A stretch of DNA of 64,000 bases, from the NCBI RefSeq assembly GCF_000190535.1, contig NC_015160.1, positions 1,736,001 through 1,800,000 on the forward strand, read 5' to 3'. Position numbers and translations under genes: made by a program. Source of the stretch: Odoribacter splanchnicus DSM 20712 (GTDB lineage: Bacteria > Bacteroidota > Bacteroidia > Bacteroidales > Marinifilaceae). Below are positions 45,823 to 56,300 of this stretch, in pieces; within the stretch, counting starts at the first letter, position 1, and each line of letters opens with the position of its first letter. The notes under the pieces are model-generated. The model was not told the DNA's origin, did no database searches, and saw nothing but the letters and a program-made list of their open reading frames with translations.

Positions 45823-46160
45823 TACGCGCCAGAGACAGGATGTCGGTAACTCGTACACGATAGCCGATATTTGAACGTGTTCGGGGAGCAAGTATAGGTT
45901 TTGTAACCTACAAAACCGCCGACGATGCCGGAAGAGGTAGATAAGGACAAGAAATTATAAACCTTGCACAGTTGGCACTCTCTTGCACAAAAAATCACTC
46001 GGCAGCAAGGTATTGCCGAAACTTTTGATTATTTTTGCGTTGGATTGGAGGCAACTCCTGTCCAAGACATATTAGAAAAGAAAGAAGCGTTATGCTTATC
46101 TTGTACTTGAAAACGTAGGAAGTCTTAGATAGCAACAAGTCAATCTGTTTATATTCAGCT
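45823..46160. other. Remnant DNA between ATPase gene and insertion sequence
   Basis: A plus-strand stretch (about 45960-46110) is open for 48 codons without a start and contains QKITRQQGIAETFDYF, which looks like a gene fragment I cannot place. Nothing else is supported. Confidence 0.35.
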
Positions 46161-47371
46161 GTGCTATAACAATAGATTCGCTACATTAGCTTACTGGATT
46201 TTTACGCTTGTTTGGATGGGTGGTCCCGCCCCTTGGCACTGGCCGTTCCCCGACCGATGAGTTTAAAAGCGTAAAATAATCTGCGATATATTTTGACTCT
46301 CCATGATTTATCGAATAACAGTTTTCTTATTTCGATGTTTAATGAATTTAGGATACTTGTAATTACGTGGAAGAATTTCTTCGTTTGACTCCCAGAATTT
46401 TTCACTCACATCGGGCTGGATCGGAACAAGGTGCTTGACAGACTTGAGTTTTTGCATCGGAGTCTTGCCGTTCAGTGAGGAATGTGGTCGTTTCTTATTG
46501 TAGAACTCCTGCCATTCCATAGCCATCACATTCAAATCAAGTGTCTTGTCCGACAAATCTATAAGATTCCAAAACTCTGTCTTATCGGTCTGCTGAGACC
46601 TTTCAACTTTGCCATTCAGATGCGGAGTCCTTGGTTTGATTGGTCTGAATTTGATAAAATGGTCATGCAGTTCATATTGGAAGTCATAATTGAAAAATTC
46701 TGTTCCCCAATCAGTTTGTATCCGCTGAACGGGAAAAGGAAAAGTGTTCAGTATCTCTCCTAAAAAATGAATTGTACTTTCCGCTTTTTTATCGGGATAT
46801 ACACGAATGGTTCTCAAACGGGTACAATCATCTATGGCCGTGAACCGGTATGCTCCGTTTCGTACTTTCATTACATCCAGCTGAACCCTTTCCCCGGGAA
46901 TTTCTTTACTATATCGGATATAGTCTGACTTTTTACGCCGTTTCACAACAGCTTTGACCTGATGCTTTTTTACATACGCCACACCGTCATGGCTGAGAAC
47001 TTTATTTTCTTCCTAAGCAGATTGTTGGCAATCCGTTGTGCTCCCCATATTCTCGTCTCACGCAGATTAAGGATAATGGTTTCAATTTCAGGTGTTATCT
47101 TCATATTGGCAAGTCTTGATGGACGTTTAGACTTGTCGGACAATTCCGACTTGCCTTCTTCTTTCCCGCGATTTATCCAACGGTATAACGTGGAACGGGC
47201 AATCCCGCACAGAAGGGCAGTTTTTGTCACAGAACCCGTTTCGGCGTATAGCTCAAGCCATTTTTGGCGCATCCGTATTTTCCGTATAGCTTCTTTCAGG
47301 CTACGAAGATACAGATTTTGGATTTGCCTACGAAAAGAAAAAGTGTAGCGTATCTATTGATACTTTACACA
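46161..47371 (-). mobile_element. IS481-family insertion sequence, about 1.2 kb
   Basis: The element is bounded by imperfect inverted repeats: GTGCTATAACAATAGATTCGCTACA at the left (46161-46185, given here as two joined halves GTGCTATAACAAT and AGATTCGCTACA) and its counterpart at the right (47344-47371) containing GTAGCGTATCTATTGATA. The core TA(T/A)CAATAGAT(A/T)CGCTACA matches at 17 of 19 positions. Inside is one minus-strand transposase, frameshifted. No target-site duplication could be recognised. Confidence 0.6.
46308..47272 (-). pseudogene. IS481-family transposase with one frameshift
   Basis: The N-terminal part (47272 to 46970) is the helix-turn-helix region: GSVTKTALLCGIARSTLYRW, then WGAQRIANNLLRKK, ending FSAMTVWRM-stop. 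The C-terminal part (46982 to 46308) is the DDE catalytic domain with QLDVMKV, DWGTEFFN and PHLNGKVERSQQTDKTEF (D, D, E). IS481 transposases are a single frame; joining ATG-T-AAAAAAG with one additional T (ATG TTA AAA AAG) restores ...VWRMLKKHQVKA. The stop precedes the A-run, so this is not a standard programmed -1 shift. The element is probably inactive. Confidence 0.85.
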
Positions 47372-47718
47372 TTAAACCCATTTCAAAAGCCTCTTTTTTG
47401 TACGCCCGTGTCCCTCTAAATGTCCCCCTAAACGTCCCTCTAAGCACTATTTTAACAAATCTTTACCTAAAATCCACCATCCTGGAAAGCCAAATAATTC
47501 ATGATTTCCTATCTCTGCATATACCCCTCAAAATATAAAAAAGCCCCTTTTCAGGAGCCATTCCCGGACCGTCCGATCATCCGTCGGTCCTCTGTTAAAT
47601 CTTCACTTAAACCGCCTGTATCAACGTTTTTTCAGCATAATCAAATTCTCCGTCTTTAAACATTTTCCTATTTTTATCATCCCCTTAAAGCAAAACAAAC
47701 CTTTTCCTGTCCTCACTG
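47372..47718. other. Non-coding stretch downstream of the HerA remnant
   Basis: AT-rich DNA without open frames. It contains a short tandem repeat at 47409-47444 and no strong hairpin. Confidence 0.4.
47409..47444. repeat. Three tandem copies of a 12-bp unit
   Basis: TGTCCCTCTAAA, TGTCCCCCTAAA and CGTCCCTCTAAG follow each other without spacing. They lie 38 bp outside the right end of the insertion sequence. Role unknown; possibly a recombination or replication-related site of a lost mobile element. Confidence 0.55.
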
Positions 47719-49046
47719 TTAAACTTTATCCCGATCGCATAACCCAAGTTTAAACCAAATTAAACCTGTGTACATTTCGTTTTTCTTTCCCCAATCACTC
47801 CTGAACCTCTCAAACTCCTTGTATTTACAGGCTTTCCGCTCACATTCTCTCTCAAGTTTTTTATGTACAATTTGATATCCCCCCCTTATTTGGTCTCGCA
47901 AACGTACACCACCACCTAATTTGTTAGTAAACATCTGCTGACATTTCTGATAACTCTTATTGAATAAACGATAAAACTTGCGCCAACTCATAACGGATAT
48001 TTCTTTACCGGCTTTGCTGGCTTTATCCGATTGTGTTTGTTTATATAGTTCACTCTTGAAATCTTCCCAAGTTTCAATGCCACTAAAACCACCACCGTTT
48101 GATATAATGAAATTAATTATTGACTCTATCGTGTCGTTCGGATCGTCAACATTAGCAAACAGCAAGTCAAGACATTCCTTATCTTCATCCGTTTCAAATA
48201 AATACTTATACTGCAATGCATTCCCCGCTTCAATCCGAGTCTTTATAATGTCTTCTTTCTCATAAGTGTAAGAAGTAAGGTCTTTTGAGTACGGATAAAA
48301 GTATTTTACCTGTTTGAATGGCTCAAACTCTAACTCCAGCAAATCATAGATTGGCTTTATCTGCTTAAGTTCATCCTTGCGAGTGTTCTTTTGGTCTATC
48401 TTTAACAAATCTGTCCCTTTCACGTTCATCATAATGAATGCAACAGACTCTTTCTCATCTTTGGCTGCATAATCTTGAATTGCTTTCATTAGGAACATAG
48501 CATATGAGGTCTTAGAAGCCAAACCGGATATTCCTGATATATTCAAGTGAGCGCCCTCCGGTCCAATAAGAAAATGTGAATTGAAAAATACGGGAAGCCT
48601 CTGCTTATTCACACCTTCATACATCTCGATATATCCAGCCGGCAGTTTATGTTTTACATTATTCAAACCAAGTGCTTCCATTATCTCATCGCGTTCAGCA
48701 AGATATACCTTTTTACCTTCCTGAACAGGGATGTAGATATTCCTCGTGTTACCAACTACCTTACACTTCACATAGTTCATACCGATACGCTCTGTGTATG
48801 AGGTTGATTCCACCTGTCCGAAATCGCTTGAGATATAGCCTGCTAATGCGCTTGGAGAATCTGTCATATGAGAGATTTCCTCAATCACTCCAAATGTCTT
48901 TTTGGCTCACCATTTACATCCTTCACATACTCAACGACAACAACATCAAAAGGTTTTAATTTCAAATCCTTTCGAGTCCAGAAAGTAAACTCTTCTATCG
49001 TTGAAGGCTGTTTCTCTGTTGCTATAATTTTACCAATCGCTTCCAT
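47719..49046 (-). pseudogene. HerA-like DNA-translocase ATPase, frameshifted
   Basis: The gene starts at ATG 49044-49046 with about 50 residues of an N-terminal barrel (MEAIGKIIATEKQPSTIEEF to NGEPKRH), then stops early. The remainder begins at 48888 in another frame (VIEEISHMTDSPSALAGYI) and carries a P-loop of HerA type, NISGISGLASKTSYAMFL. One extra T in CATTTGGAGTG restores ...KRHFGVIEEISH. After about 450 residues the C-terminus (GGYQIVHKKLERECERK) no longer resembles HerA and the DEXX-like Walker B part is not visible, so the 3' end is also damaged. HerA hexamers pump DNA for the NurA nuclease. Confidence 0.75.
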
Positions 49047-49054
49047 TATCTCGC

Positions 49055-50222
49055 TTAAAATAAATTGATGAAACTTATATCGCTCTTAAATCGACTTTTA
49101 CAATAACATTCTGTCATATAAACCGGATAGAGATGATTTGCCCATCGAGCATCATTGCCATAACAAACAGGATTACGTTCATTTATGATGTTCGCAGTAA
49201 TCATATCTATCTCATCGGATTCCAGTCCATTTTCCGCCTCTTTACCAGTCATAAGCATTTTCTCAATTTTTAAGATGCCAGAATACGGCGTTGCAGTGTA
49301 TTTACGTTCGCGAATCCTGACGTACCAAATAGCAAAATTCACATTACCCCATTCTTCTCCCGGCTTCCACATAAAAGCAGGTGTCCGATGGAATAACGGC
49401 AGTTTTGCAATCTGTCCTGCACTACTCTGGTTCTTATTGTCCTTCATCAAATTGGGATTAAATCGTTTTGACACTCCTACAACATGCCGGTAGTTATTAC
49501 GAATACGTGCCAATTCTTTATAATCCCCTGTCTTCATCGGTTTATATTGTATCGATCCGTCTTTGACGAGATAGTGATCGTGTGTCAGCAAATGTTTGCT
49601 CATCATTTCTGCTACAATCCGCTTCTCGCATTCTATCATCTCATCTTGGATGCGAGCGATGCCTTTGTTCTCAAGAGTTTCATTACCTTCAATCTTCGTT
49701 AAAAAGTACCTTTCCAAACTTATTTCCGGAACCTTCAATAAAAGGTAATTCGTTTAGTTTGTTGCACAGATTATTAAAATACACTCCGTTATCAACACCT
49801 TCATCGTTAGCTGTTATCGGTAAACAGACCACCGGATATGCTTCCTCGAAAACTTTACCGAAACTTTGGAATGTATTATCATCATTCATCTCTCTGCCAC
49901 AGCAGGAAACGGAAATCTGTCCACTGACAATTGGAAAAACCTTTTTATCATACTGTATATCATCAACCTTATAGACTCGGCGCGAACCATCAAGAAAGAA
50001 TTTGAATAATGGAGGCACAGACCTCATCTTTTCAGCCAAGGGACACATGTCTCTCATATGAGGGTCATGTATACTCTCTGCAAATTCTTTCATATTGATA
50101 TATGAGTCTTCTTTCGCCTCGTACTCGATATTCGGGGGCAACATATTGTCATAGCAATACTTGAACGATGCAAAGCATTCGCCTTGCGTTTCCTTAGCTA
50201 TATAATCTAACAATTTGCCCAT
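49055..50222 (-). pseudogene. NurA-domain nuclease, frameshifted
   Basis: Frame one (50222 to 49689) holds the first catalytic block FFLDGSRRVYKVDD; frame two (49738 to 49055) holds the second, YLVKDGSIQYKPM, and a C-terminal half ending ...TECYCKSRFKSDI. The two frames overlap by 50 nt around AACGAATTACCTTTTATTG, where a single indel joins ...NKLN to the KVPEISLERYFL region. Together they make about 390 residues, normal for bacterial NurA. NurA degrades DNA ends with HerA, whose gene starts 8 bp downstream. The pair is an antiphage or repair module that is no longer intact. Confidence 0.7.
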
Positions 50223-50349
50223 AACTCAATACGTTATTGAATATAATGTTTATGACACAACAATTATCCTAATTTATATATTAGCGAGTACAAATCTCCG
50301 TTTTGCATATTTGTCGCTTTGCGATCAAGCACTCTTAATTTTGTTAAAA

Positions 50350-51696
50350 TCACAAGAACATTGTCATATACACAGGTATATAGTCAATCCCTTGCTCCCG
50401 TTTCAGGTCTTTGGTGTAGATAACATACTTGTTCTGCACGCGATCGGAGAACTTATCACAGAAAACATCCATCGAGGTATGCGATTTATAACCGGATGAC
50501 TTCACTTCAATCGGCGATATTTTATGTTCGTCTGCTATCAAGAAATCTATTTCATAGTATTTCTTTCCATCCGGGGTCGGTATCGTATGATAAAACAATT
50601 GCTTGCCGGCAGACCTCAACATCTGGGCTATAACATTCTCATAGACATAGCCTAAATTAGCGCTGAGTTTGTCGTTCAGCAGTTTTTCATAAATAATGTT
50701 GTCCGTAAAGTCCTTGTCCTTGAAAGCCAGTGTTACAAACATTCCGGTATCGGACGCATATATCTTAAAGCGTTCATTATCCATCGTAAGAGCCAATCCA
50801 ACATTCGGGTCATTGGAATGATATGCAACATTGGCAGACATGAAATTATTCATCATTTTGACTATGCCTGCAACCCGCTCTGCTCTTTCGCCGGGTATAG
50901 CCGATGCTATTTGATACCGCGAAGCATTCTTACTCAACTGCGCAGGTATGGCATCGTACAATGCGGTAGCTCTGCCCGAATCATCCAACTTCCAAAAATC
51001 TTCTTCGTACAACGAGACAATATCCCGCTTTACTAAATCTACCGCTCCTAGATTATTCGTCTTGATATATTCTGCTACGGCTTTAGGCATACCCCCAACC
51101 AGCATATATAAGCGGAAATCGCGCATCATTCTCCGATGAACGGCATCGCCTAACGGTATTCGTTTTTCAAATGCCGTGCGCAGCAACGGTATCGTGGCGG
51201 TATCGCCCAACGCCCATCGAAATTCCTCATAGTCCATAGGAAACATATCGATCCGTGTCTCCTCGCTCGGCAGCAGGATATCCTGACTGCTCTTGTGGAC
51301 GGTAATGAGAGAGCCGGTCTCGATATAGTCGTATCGACGGTCTTTAACCAAATGTTTGATAGCCTGACGAGCCAAAGGAGCCTTTTGTATCTCATCGAAT
51401 ATGATTGCCGACTTGCGCTCAATCAACTGCACCCGATAGATAAGTTGCAGCCGAAGAAAAATATAGTTCAAGTCTGATATATCATTAAAAAGCTCCTGCA
51501 CTTCTGCCGGTGCAATGGCGAAGTCGATGAGAATGTAGGACTCATACTCATTTCGGGCAAACTCTTCTGCAACTGTGGACTTTCCGATTCGTCTTGCTCC
51601 TTGTATGAGAATTGCGGATTCTCCGTTCCGCTCCCTCTTCCATTTGAGCAATCGGTCGTACATCTTACGCTTGAACAATATAGCATCTTTCTCCAT
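50350..51696 (-). CDS. AAA ATPase with DUF4143 domain
   Basis: About 448 residues from ATG 51694-51696 (MEKDAILFKRKMYDRLL). P-loop GARRIGKST (33-41), Walker B AIIFDEIQ (near 100), ETGS sensor, then the DUF4143 domain from about 200 with YASDTGMFVTLAF, GYVYENVIAQMLRS and YYEIDFLIADEHKISPIEVKS; the last is a PD-(D/E)xK-like core. This family is widespread in anaerobes as orphan genes of unknown function. It has a canonical promoter and is intact, unlike most of its neighbours. Confidence 0.88.
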   Translation of the reverse strand: MEKDAILFKRKMYDRLLKWKRERNGESAILIQGARRIGKSTVAEEFARNEYESYILIDFAIAPAEVQELFNDISDLNYIFLRLQLIYRVQLIERKSAIIFDEIQKAPLARQAIKHLVKDRRYDYIETGSLITVHKSSQDILLPSEETRIDMFPMDYEEFRWALGDTATIPLLRTAFEKRIPLGDAVHRRMMRDFRLYMLVGGMPKAVAEYIKTNNLGAVDLVKRDIVSLYEEDFWKLDDSGRATALYDAIPAQLSKNASRYQIASAIPGERAERVAGIVKMMNNFMSANVAYHSNDPNVGLALTMDNERFKIYASDTGMFVTLAFKDKDFTDNIIYEKLLNDKLSANLGYVYENVIAQMLRSAGKQLFYHTIPTPDGKKYYEIDFLIADEHKISPIEVKSSGYKSHTSMDVFCDKFSDRVQNKYVIYTKDLKREQGIDYIPVYMTMFL

Positions 51697-51714
51697 AACC
51701 GTTGATATATAGCA

Positions 51715-51746
51715 CAAATATAATGCTTATGTCGGTATCCGCCAAA
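51715..51746 (-). promoter_or_regulatory. Canonical Bacteroidetes promoter for the DUF4143 ATPase
   Basis: The minus strand has TTTG (51743-51746), a 20-bp spacer and TATATTTG (51715-51722), a full match to TTTG-n19-21-TAnnTTTG, 18 bp before the ATG. Confidence 0.7.
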
Positions 51747-51749
51747 TGT

Positions 51750-52156
51750 TTTGCGCGTATTTTGTCAATTTGCGCCAGATGTTTTATATCTATTCTGACA
51801 ATTTCCGCCGTTTTTAACTTTGCAATAGCATATTCCATCAAATTGCCGCGTGTTTAGGGTAAAATTATAGTGGCTATTCTTACCCCCCCACAGCTACCTA
51901 CGTCTTAACAATACATAAATACATTCGAGCTATCGCATAATTCAGTTATCGTCATGCTTGTTTGAGTGTCAGTCGTCAAGTAATCTTTTAGAACGTAACA
52001 CTCTTAATTTTTTTCTGCTATAATTAGCCGAAATTGTTTAAACATACCGACAGCTTTGCTTAATTTCTCTTACAAATATACACTTTTCCTTAGAAATAAA
52101 TCTTACAATTCTACACTTTTTCGTCTTTCAGTGTCAACTTTATCCCCGTATTCATG
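51750..52156. other. AT-rich intergenic DNA
   Basis: No coding frame, hairpin or repeat that I can support. It separates the ATPase promoter from the RHS remnant. Confidence 0.4.
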
Positions 52157-52438
52157 CATCGGATTACACGTCCGAGGTCGTCATAGTACAGCGTGGTGGT
52201 CTGCCACGTGTCGCTGCCCAGGATACGCGTTTTGGTCACGGTAAGCTGGCCCGTGACCAAAGGGTGATACGCCGTGGCATAGCCTGGGGTCGCCGCAAAG
52301 GCATGCGGCGTTACCGTCGGGGAGGCCGTGTAGCTGTCGTAAAGGCTGTATTGCAAGGCTGGCCGTGTGCCGGAAGAAAGATAGTCCCGGCTGGCTCCGG
52401 CCCCCACGACCATATACGTACGGCTGTATCAGGTCGCT
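52157..52438 (-). pseudogene. RHS-protein remnant made of two fused segments
   Basis: Minus-strand sequence nearly identical to two separate parts of the RHS gene at 53371-58032: the SDLIQPYVYGRGGR part and the GASxDYLxSGTR...YYDDLGRVI part. They are joined at a shared GCCGG, removing about 770 bp and shifting the frame. Homology starts at GCAGCGACC (near 52438) and ends at GTGTAATCC (near 52157). It has no start and no tip; it marks a past duplication of the RHS gene followed by deletion. Confidence 0.8.
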
Positions 52439-52600
52439 GCGCACTATAATCAAACGAATTACCTTTTTATTGGTTTGTTAAGATTAATAAGCATACCGAT
52501 TACCGGTATTGGATAGGTTTTGCAATGCGTTGTAACGACGAAGATTTTTTACAAATTATCAGAACGTGATGAACCATCTTTAAGGACATACTTCCGACGA

Positions 52601-52637
52601 AAAATAAAAAGGACGCCCAAGAATACAGTTGGGCATC
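52601..52637 (-). terminator. Rho-independent terminator
   Basis: On the minus strand GATGCCCAA pairs with TTGGGCGTC (9 bp, 8-nt loop), followed by CTTTTTATTTTT. It is the second hairpin after the immunity gene. Confidence 0.65.
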
Positions 52638-52763
52638 TTTAGGGTGACACTTGAAAAGTTTCCGGTATTGCTAAATATATATAATTAGCCAGTTATATAC
52701 ATATTTACAACTATAAACGTACATTTGGGGTAAACATGTGTACAAACACCATTTTTAATGTAG

Positions 52764-52814
52764 TGTGAAAAGAACTTACCCAAGAATTCGAATAATATCG
52801 AATCCTTGGGCAAG
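52764..52814 (-). terminator. Long hairpin terminator after the immunity gene
   Basis: 52798-52814 pairs with 52775-52791 over 17 bp (two G-U pairs on the minus strand, 6-nt loop), followed by TTCTTTTCAC. It closes the secretion/RHS/immunity operon about 97 bp after the last stop. Confidence 0.75.
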
Positions 52815-52910
52815 ACCTTAATAATTAAAAACAGATTTAACAATCTCTATTCTCCTAAGAAAAAGTCATACTTCTATTCTTAATTTGAATAATTACCGAA
52901 TAAAGATATT

Positions 52911-53369
52911 TTACTTCTTACTCAACCGTAATATTTCATTCTTAACAGCGGAAGGTATAAATATATCTCCATATTCAGGCAATTTGGATAAATCCGAAAG
53001 CGAAAGCAATTTAGGAAGTAAAGGAGCTAAGAAATTTTTAAAGAAATATTCCAATCTTTCTTTACGATACTCGTCTTCCATATCTTCTTCAAGATCAAAA
53101 ATATCATTGTATTCGGACGGTTGCCGTCCAAAACAATTTCCCATATACTTTTTGGCCAAATCCTTACTTTTTACATAATGATTACCGAAAGCACCCTGAA
53201 CAAAACTCTTTATATTGAGTTCATAATAATTTCCAAAATAGGACTTCTGAAGCTCCAAAACAACGATACACTCCGGACTCTCCAGGAACCAGGCCCCGTA
53301 TGCCTGTTCAAAATCATAAAGGCGAGCCACATCATTAAATAACTGTTTAAATTTCTTATTATCCATCAT
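52911..53369 (-). CDS. Putative immunity protein (DUF4304-like)
   Basis: A 152-residue cytosolic protein without signal. It begins MMDNKKFKQLFNDVARLYDF and contains the pattern CIVVLELQKSYFGNYYELNIKSF, in which a strand with Leu-Gln-Lys is followed by an Asn-containing strand, as in DUF4304 proteins that often follow polymorphic toxins. The start is 1 bp after the RHS stop (53371), the classic toxin-immunity arrangement, and its DNA is AT-rich like the toxin tip. It should bind and block the nuclease tip of the RHS protein. Confidence 0.7.
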   Translation of the reverse strand: MMDNKKFKQLFNDVARLYDFEQAYGAWFLESPECIVVLELQKSYFGNYYELNIKSFVQGAFGNHYVKSKDLAKKYMGNCFGRQPSEYNDIFDLEEDMEDEYRKERLEYFFKNFLAPLLPKLLSLSDLSKLPEYGDIFIPSAVKNEILRLSKK

Positions 53370-53370
53370 T

Positions 53371-56300
53371 TCAATAAGTTTCTAAAATCATCGTCCATGT
53401 ATACTCCTTAAATTCGGGCACTAATTTTAGTTCTCGTTTATAATCATGTAATTGCTTTATACCACGTTTTATTGAACGGGGATTAAAAGGTTTCAGTTCA
53501 TAAATGATTTTATTTTCTATATCTAAAAAATCTATCCGTCTTTTGCTTGGCAAAACATATTCCTTAACTCCATTTGCTCCCAGTTTATAAAGGCTATGCA
53601 TTTGTCTGCCTTGTTTCAAACTAGACTTTGTAAATGAAAAAACAGCATTTTTTCCTAAACCCGGCGTTGGAGCTACTCCTGCAATCGGTTGCAATCCGGT
53701 AATCCTTCCCTCTCTGTTTACCTCCCAGGTTGCAATACCATCAAAATATTTATCACGACCACTTATGCCGGTATAATAGCCCAAATTTCCCCAAAAACCC
53801 TGAACAGGCTGAGCGTAAGCAAAACCACCCTCATAACCAAAAGTCTCGATCCGAGGGATTATACGCGCATCGAACGATAAACCGATCCGGACTGCTTCAC
53901 CATTCACAACATCACCATAAGAAGTATAATATTTCCCAGTGATGTCATTATATGTCAGATCTCCTGTAAAATCTGCATCCGTAGCATGATGCCAGCCATA
54001 AAAATTATGACTCTCGAAACCGTATTTCAAGGAGTTCATAAACGCTCCGATCAATGCAGGATCATTTGTACTCCAGTAATCCTTTCCGTCCGGATCCACA
54101 TTCAGTAAAGGATTGTTCCCACTGAAATGATAAGGACTGCGGGAAAGATTATTTTCCGCTTCGGGGTCTGCACTGAACCAACGCCCCAACCCCGTATCGT
54201 ACATCCGCGCGCCGTAATCCAGATAGCCCAGTTCCCCCGTCGTCTGCAACTCCTTCCCGTTGTATTTCCAACGGTTCGTGCTTTGCGCGTAGTCGCTCCG
54301 TATATGACGGGCCCCGAAAGGATAGTAGTCGTTACACTCCTTTACCGTTCCCGCACCGTCCACAATCACCCGTACGCTACCCAAATGGTCAGTCAGGAAA
54401 TAATTCACCTCCTGCGTGCCGTTGTCGTTCAAACGGATAACGCCATCGCCGAATAACGCTTCGCTCAATTGTAAGCTACCGCCGCTTTTTCTGTATATCA
54501 AAGAACCCACATACTCGAAGCCGTCCGAACCGCTGCCGTTACATACTCCTAACTTCGTACCGTCGGCAAGCCACGTATAAGCAGCTGTCACCGTACTCCC
54601 CGTCCGGACTTCACTCACCAAATTTAAAAAATTATAATCAAATAGCAAAGCACGACGACTGTCATTTTGAAGGTTACCGTTCGCATCGTAGCTGTAACTG
54701 CCGGATTCGGCGTTTCCCGGGGCGTAGATATCGTTCGAAGGAGCGGTACGCACACTTTCCGACAGGCCGGTCAATTGGTTGCCGGTATAAGTATACGCCA
54801 GGTTGTCCACCACGCTACCGCCGGCCGTGCGCTGTAAGGTCAGCAGATTCCCGTTACGGTCGTACGTCAGGCCTTTCTCCACGTAATCGCCGGACAGGGC
54901 AGACCATGTATTACCGTTTTTCTGTTTTTGCACGGCACCCGTGAAGCGGTTCAGACCGTCATACGTTAAACCATACATCATGGCGGCGTTCGTCCCATGC
55001 TGCCATTCCCATTCGCTAAGGCTGCCGTTCCAACGGGCTCCGCTTCCGCCTTCAGGGGTTGCGTAACGAAGACACATTCGGAAAGGGGTGCTTTCTTTGC
55101 CTGTCAGCCAACCACGCACGTTGTAGGTCAGGCTCTCGTCTGTACTGCCGTAACGCTTGCCGGTCAGGCGGCCTAAGGCGTCGTAGTTGTAGGTCAGGGT
55201 TGCTGCCGTTCCTCCGTTAAGACTGACGCTCTGCGTCAGCAAACGCCCCTGGGCATCGTAGGTGTTCACACTCTCCAGCACATCGGCGCTGCCGCCTGTC
55301 TTGCCGTGGCTTTCACGCTGATGCGTGAGGTTGCCGGTGAAGTCGTACTGCATGTCGGTGCGGCTCAAGCCGCCCAAGCGGTTGTCGCCCACCGTCTGGA
55401 TTACACGTCCGAGATCGTCATAGTACAGCGTGGTGGTCTGCCAGGTGTCGCTGCCCAAGATTCGCGTTTTCGTTGCAGTCAGACAGCCGGTTACTAAAGG
55501 GTGATAAGCCGAAGCGTAGGCCGGGGTCGCCGCAAAGGCATGCGGCGTTACCGTCGGGGAGGCCGTGTAGCTGTCGTAAAGGCAATATTGCAAGGCCGTA
55601 CGTGTGCCGGAAGGAAGGTAATCCAGGCTGGCTCCGGCTTCGCTGCGTAGTTGGGTGGCTGTCTTTCCGGCAAGTACCACCTCGCCGGTTTCGGTCGCAC
55701 GGTTCCGGCTGTCGTAGAGGGTGTAGCTCCAGCGGTTGCCGCTCCGCTGGTTGCCGTCCTGGCTAAGCACCGCACGGTCTTTCCCGTCGTAGACGTAGTA
55801 TACGGGATCCACGCCCGGCAACCGTTTTTCGATCAGAAGGCCGCGGGGGTCGTAGTCGTAGCGGTAGGCATAGCGGTTCAGGACGGTGGTGTCCGTTCCC
55901 GCTCCCAAACGGTGGCTCGCCTCGGGCGGCAGGACCCAACGCACCCGGCCCAGGGCATCGTATACGCTGTAGGTTTCCAAACGGTCGGTTCCGTTCAGGC
56001 TTACCGTCAGGACGGTTTTCCCCCCGTTGTCCGTAAAGCTTTCTGTCACCAGGCCGTCTTCGTCCGTCACCGTGGTCTTTTCCAAACGGCCCGCCGCATA
56101 ATAACCGCTGCGTACCAGACCGCCGTCCGACGACACCCGGTAAAGACGCACTTCATCCGCGCCGTTGTAGCCGTAGGCCGTTGTGACTCCTTTGCCGGCA
56201 GCATGCCAGGCCGAGCCCGGGCCTGTCTGTTTCGTCACCCGGTTCGACGGGCTCCCGTCGTATTCCGTCACGCTGAAGGCATACGATTGTTCGGACGCTC

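Noticed and set aside
46950..47000. Programmed -1 frameshift in the IS481 transposase at the A6 run
   Set aside because: The stop codon TAA comes before the A-run in the upstream frame, so ribosomes could not reach a slip site; IS481 transposases are normally a single frame.
47719..47900. Integrase-like tail behind the HerA remnant
   Set aside because: The alternative frame is open for about 45 codons and basic, but shows no tyrosine-recombinase motif.
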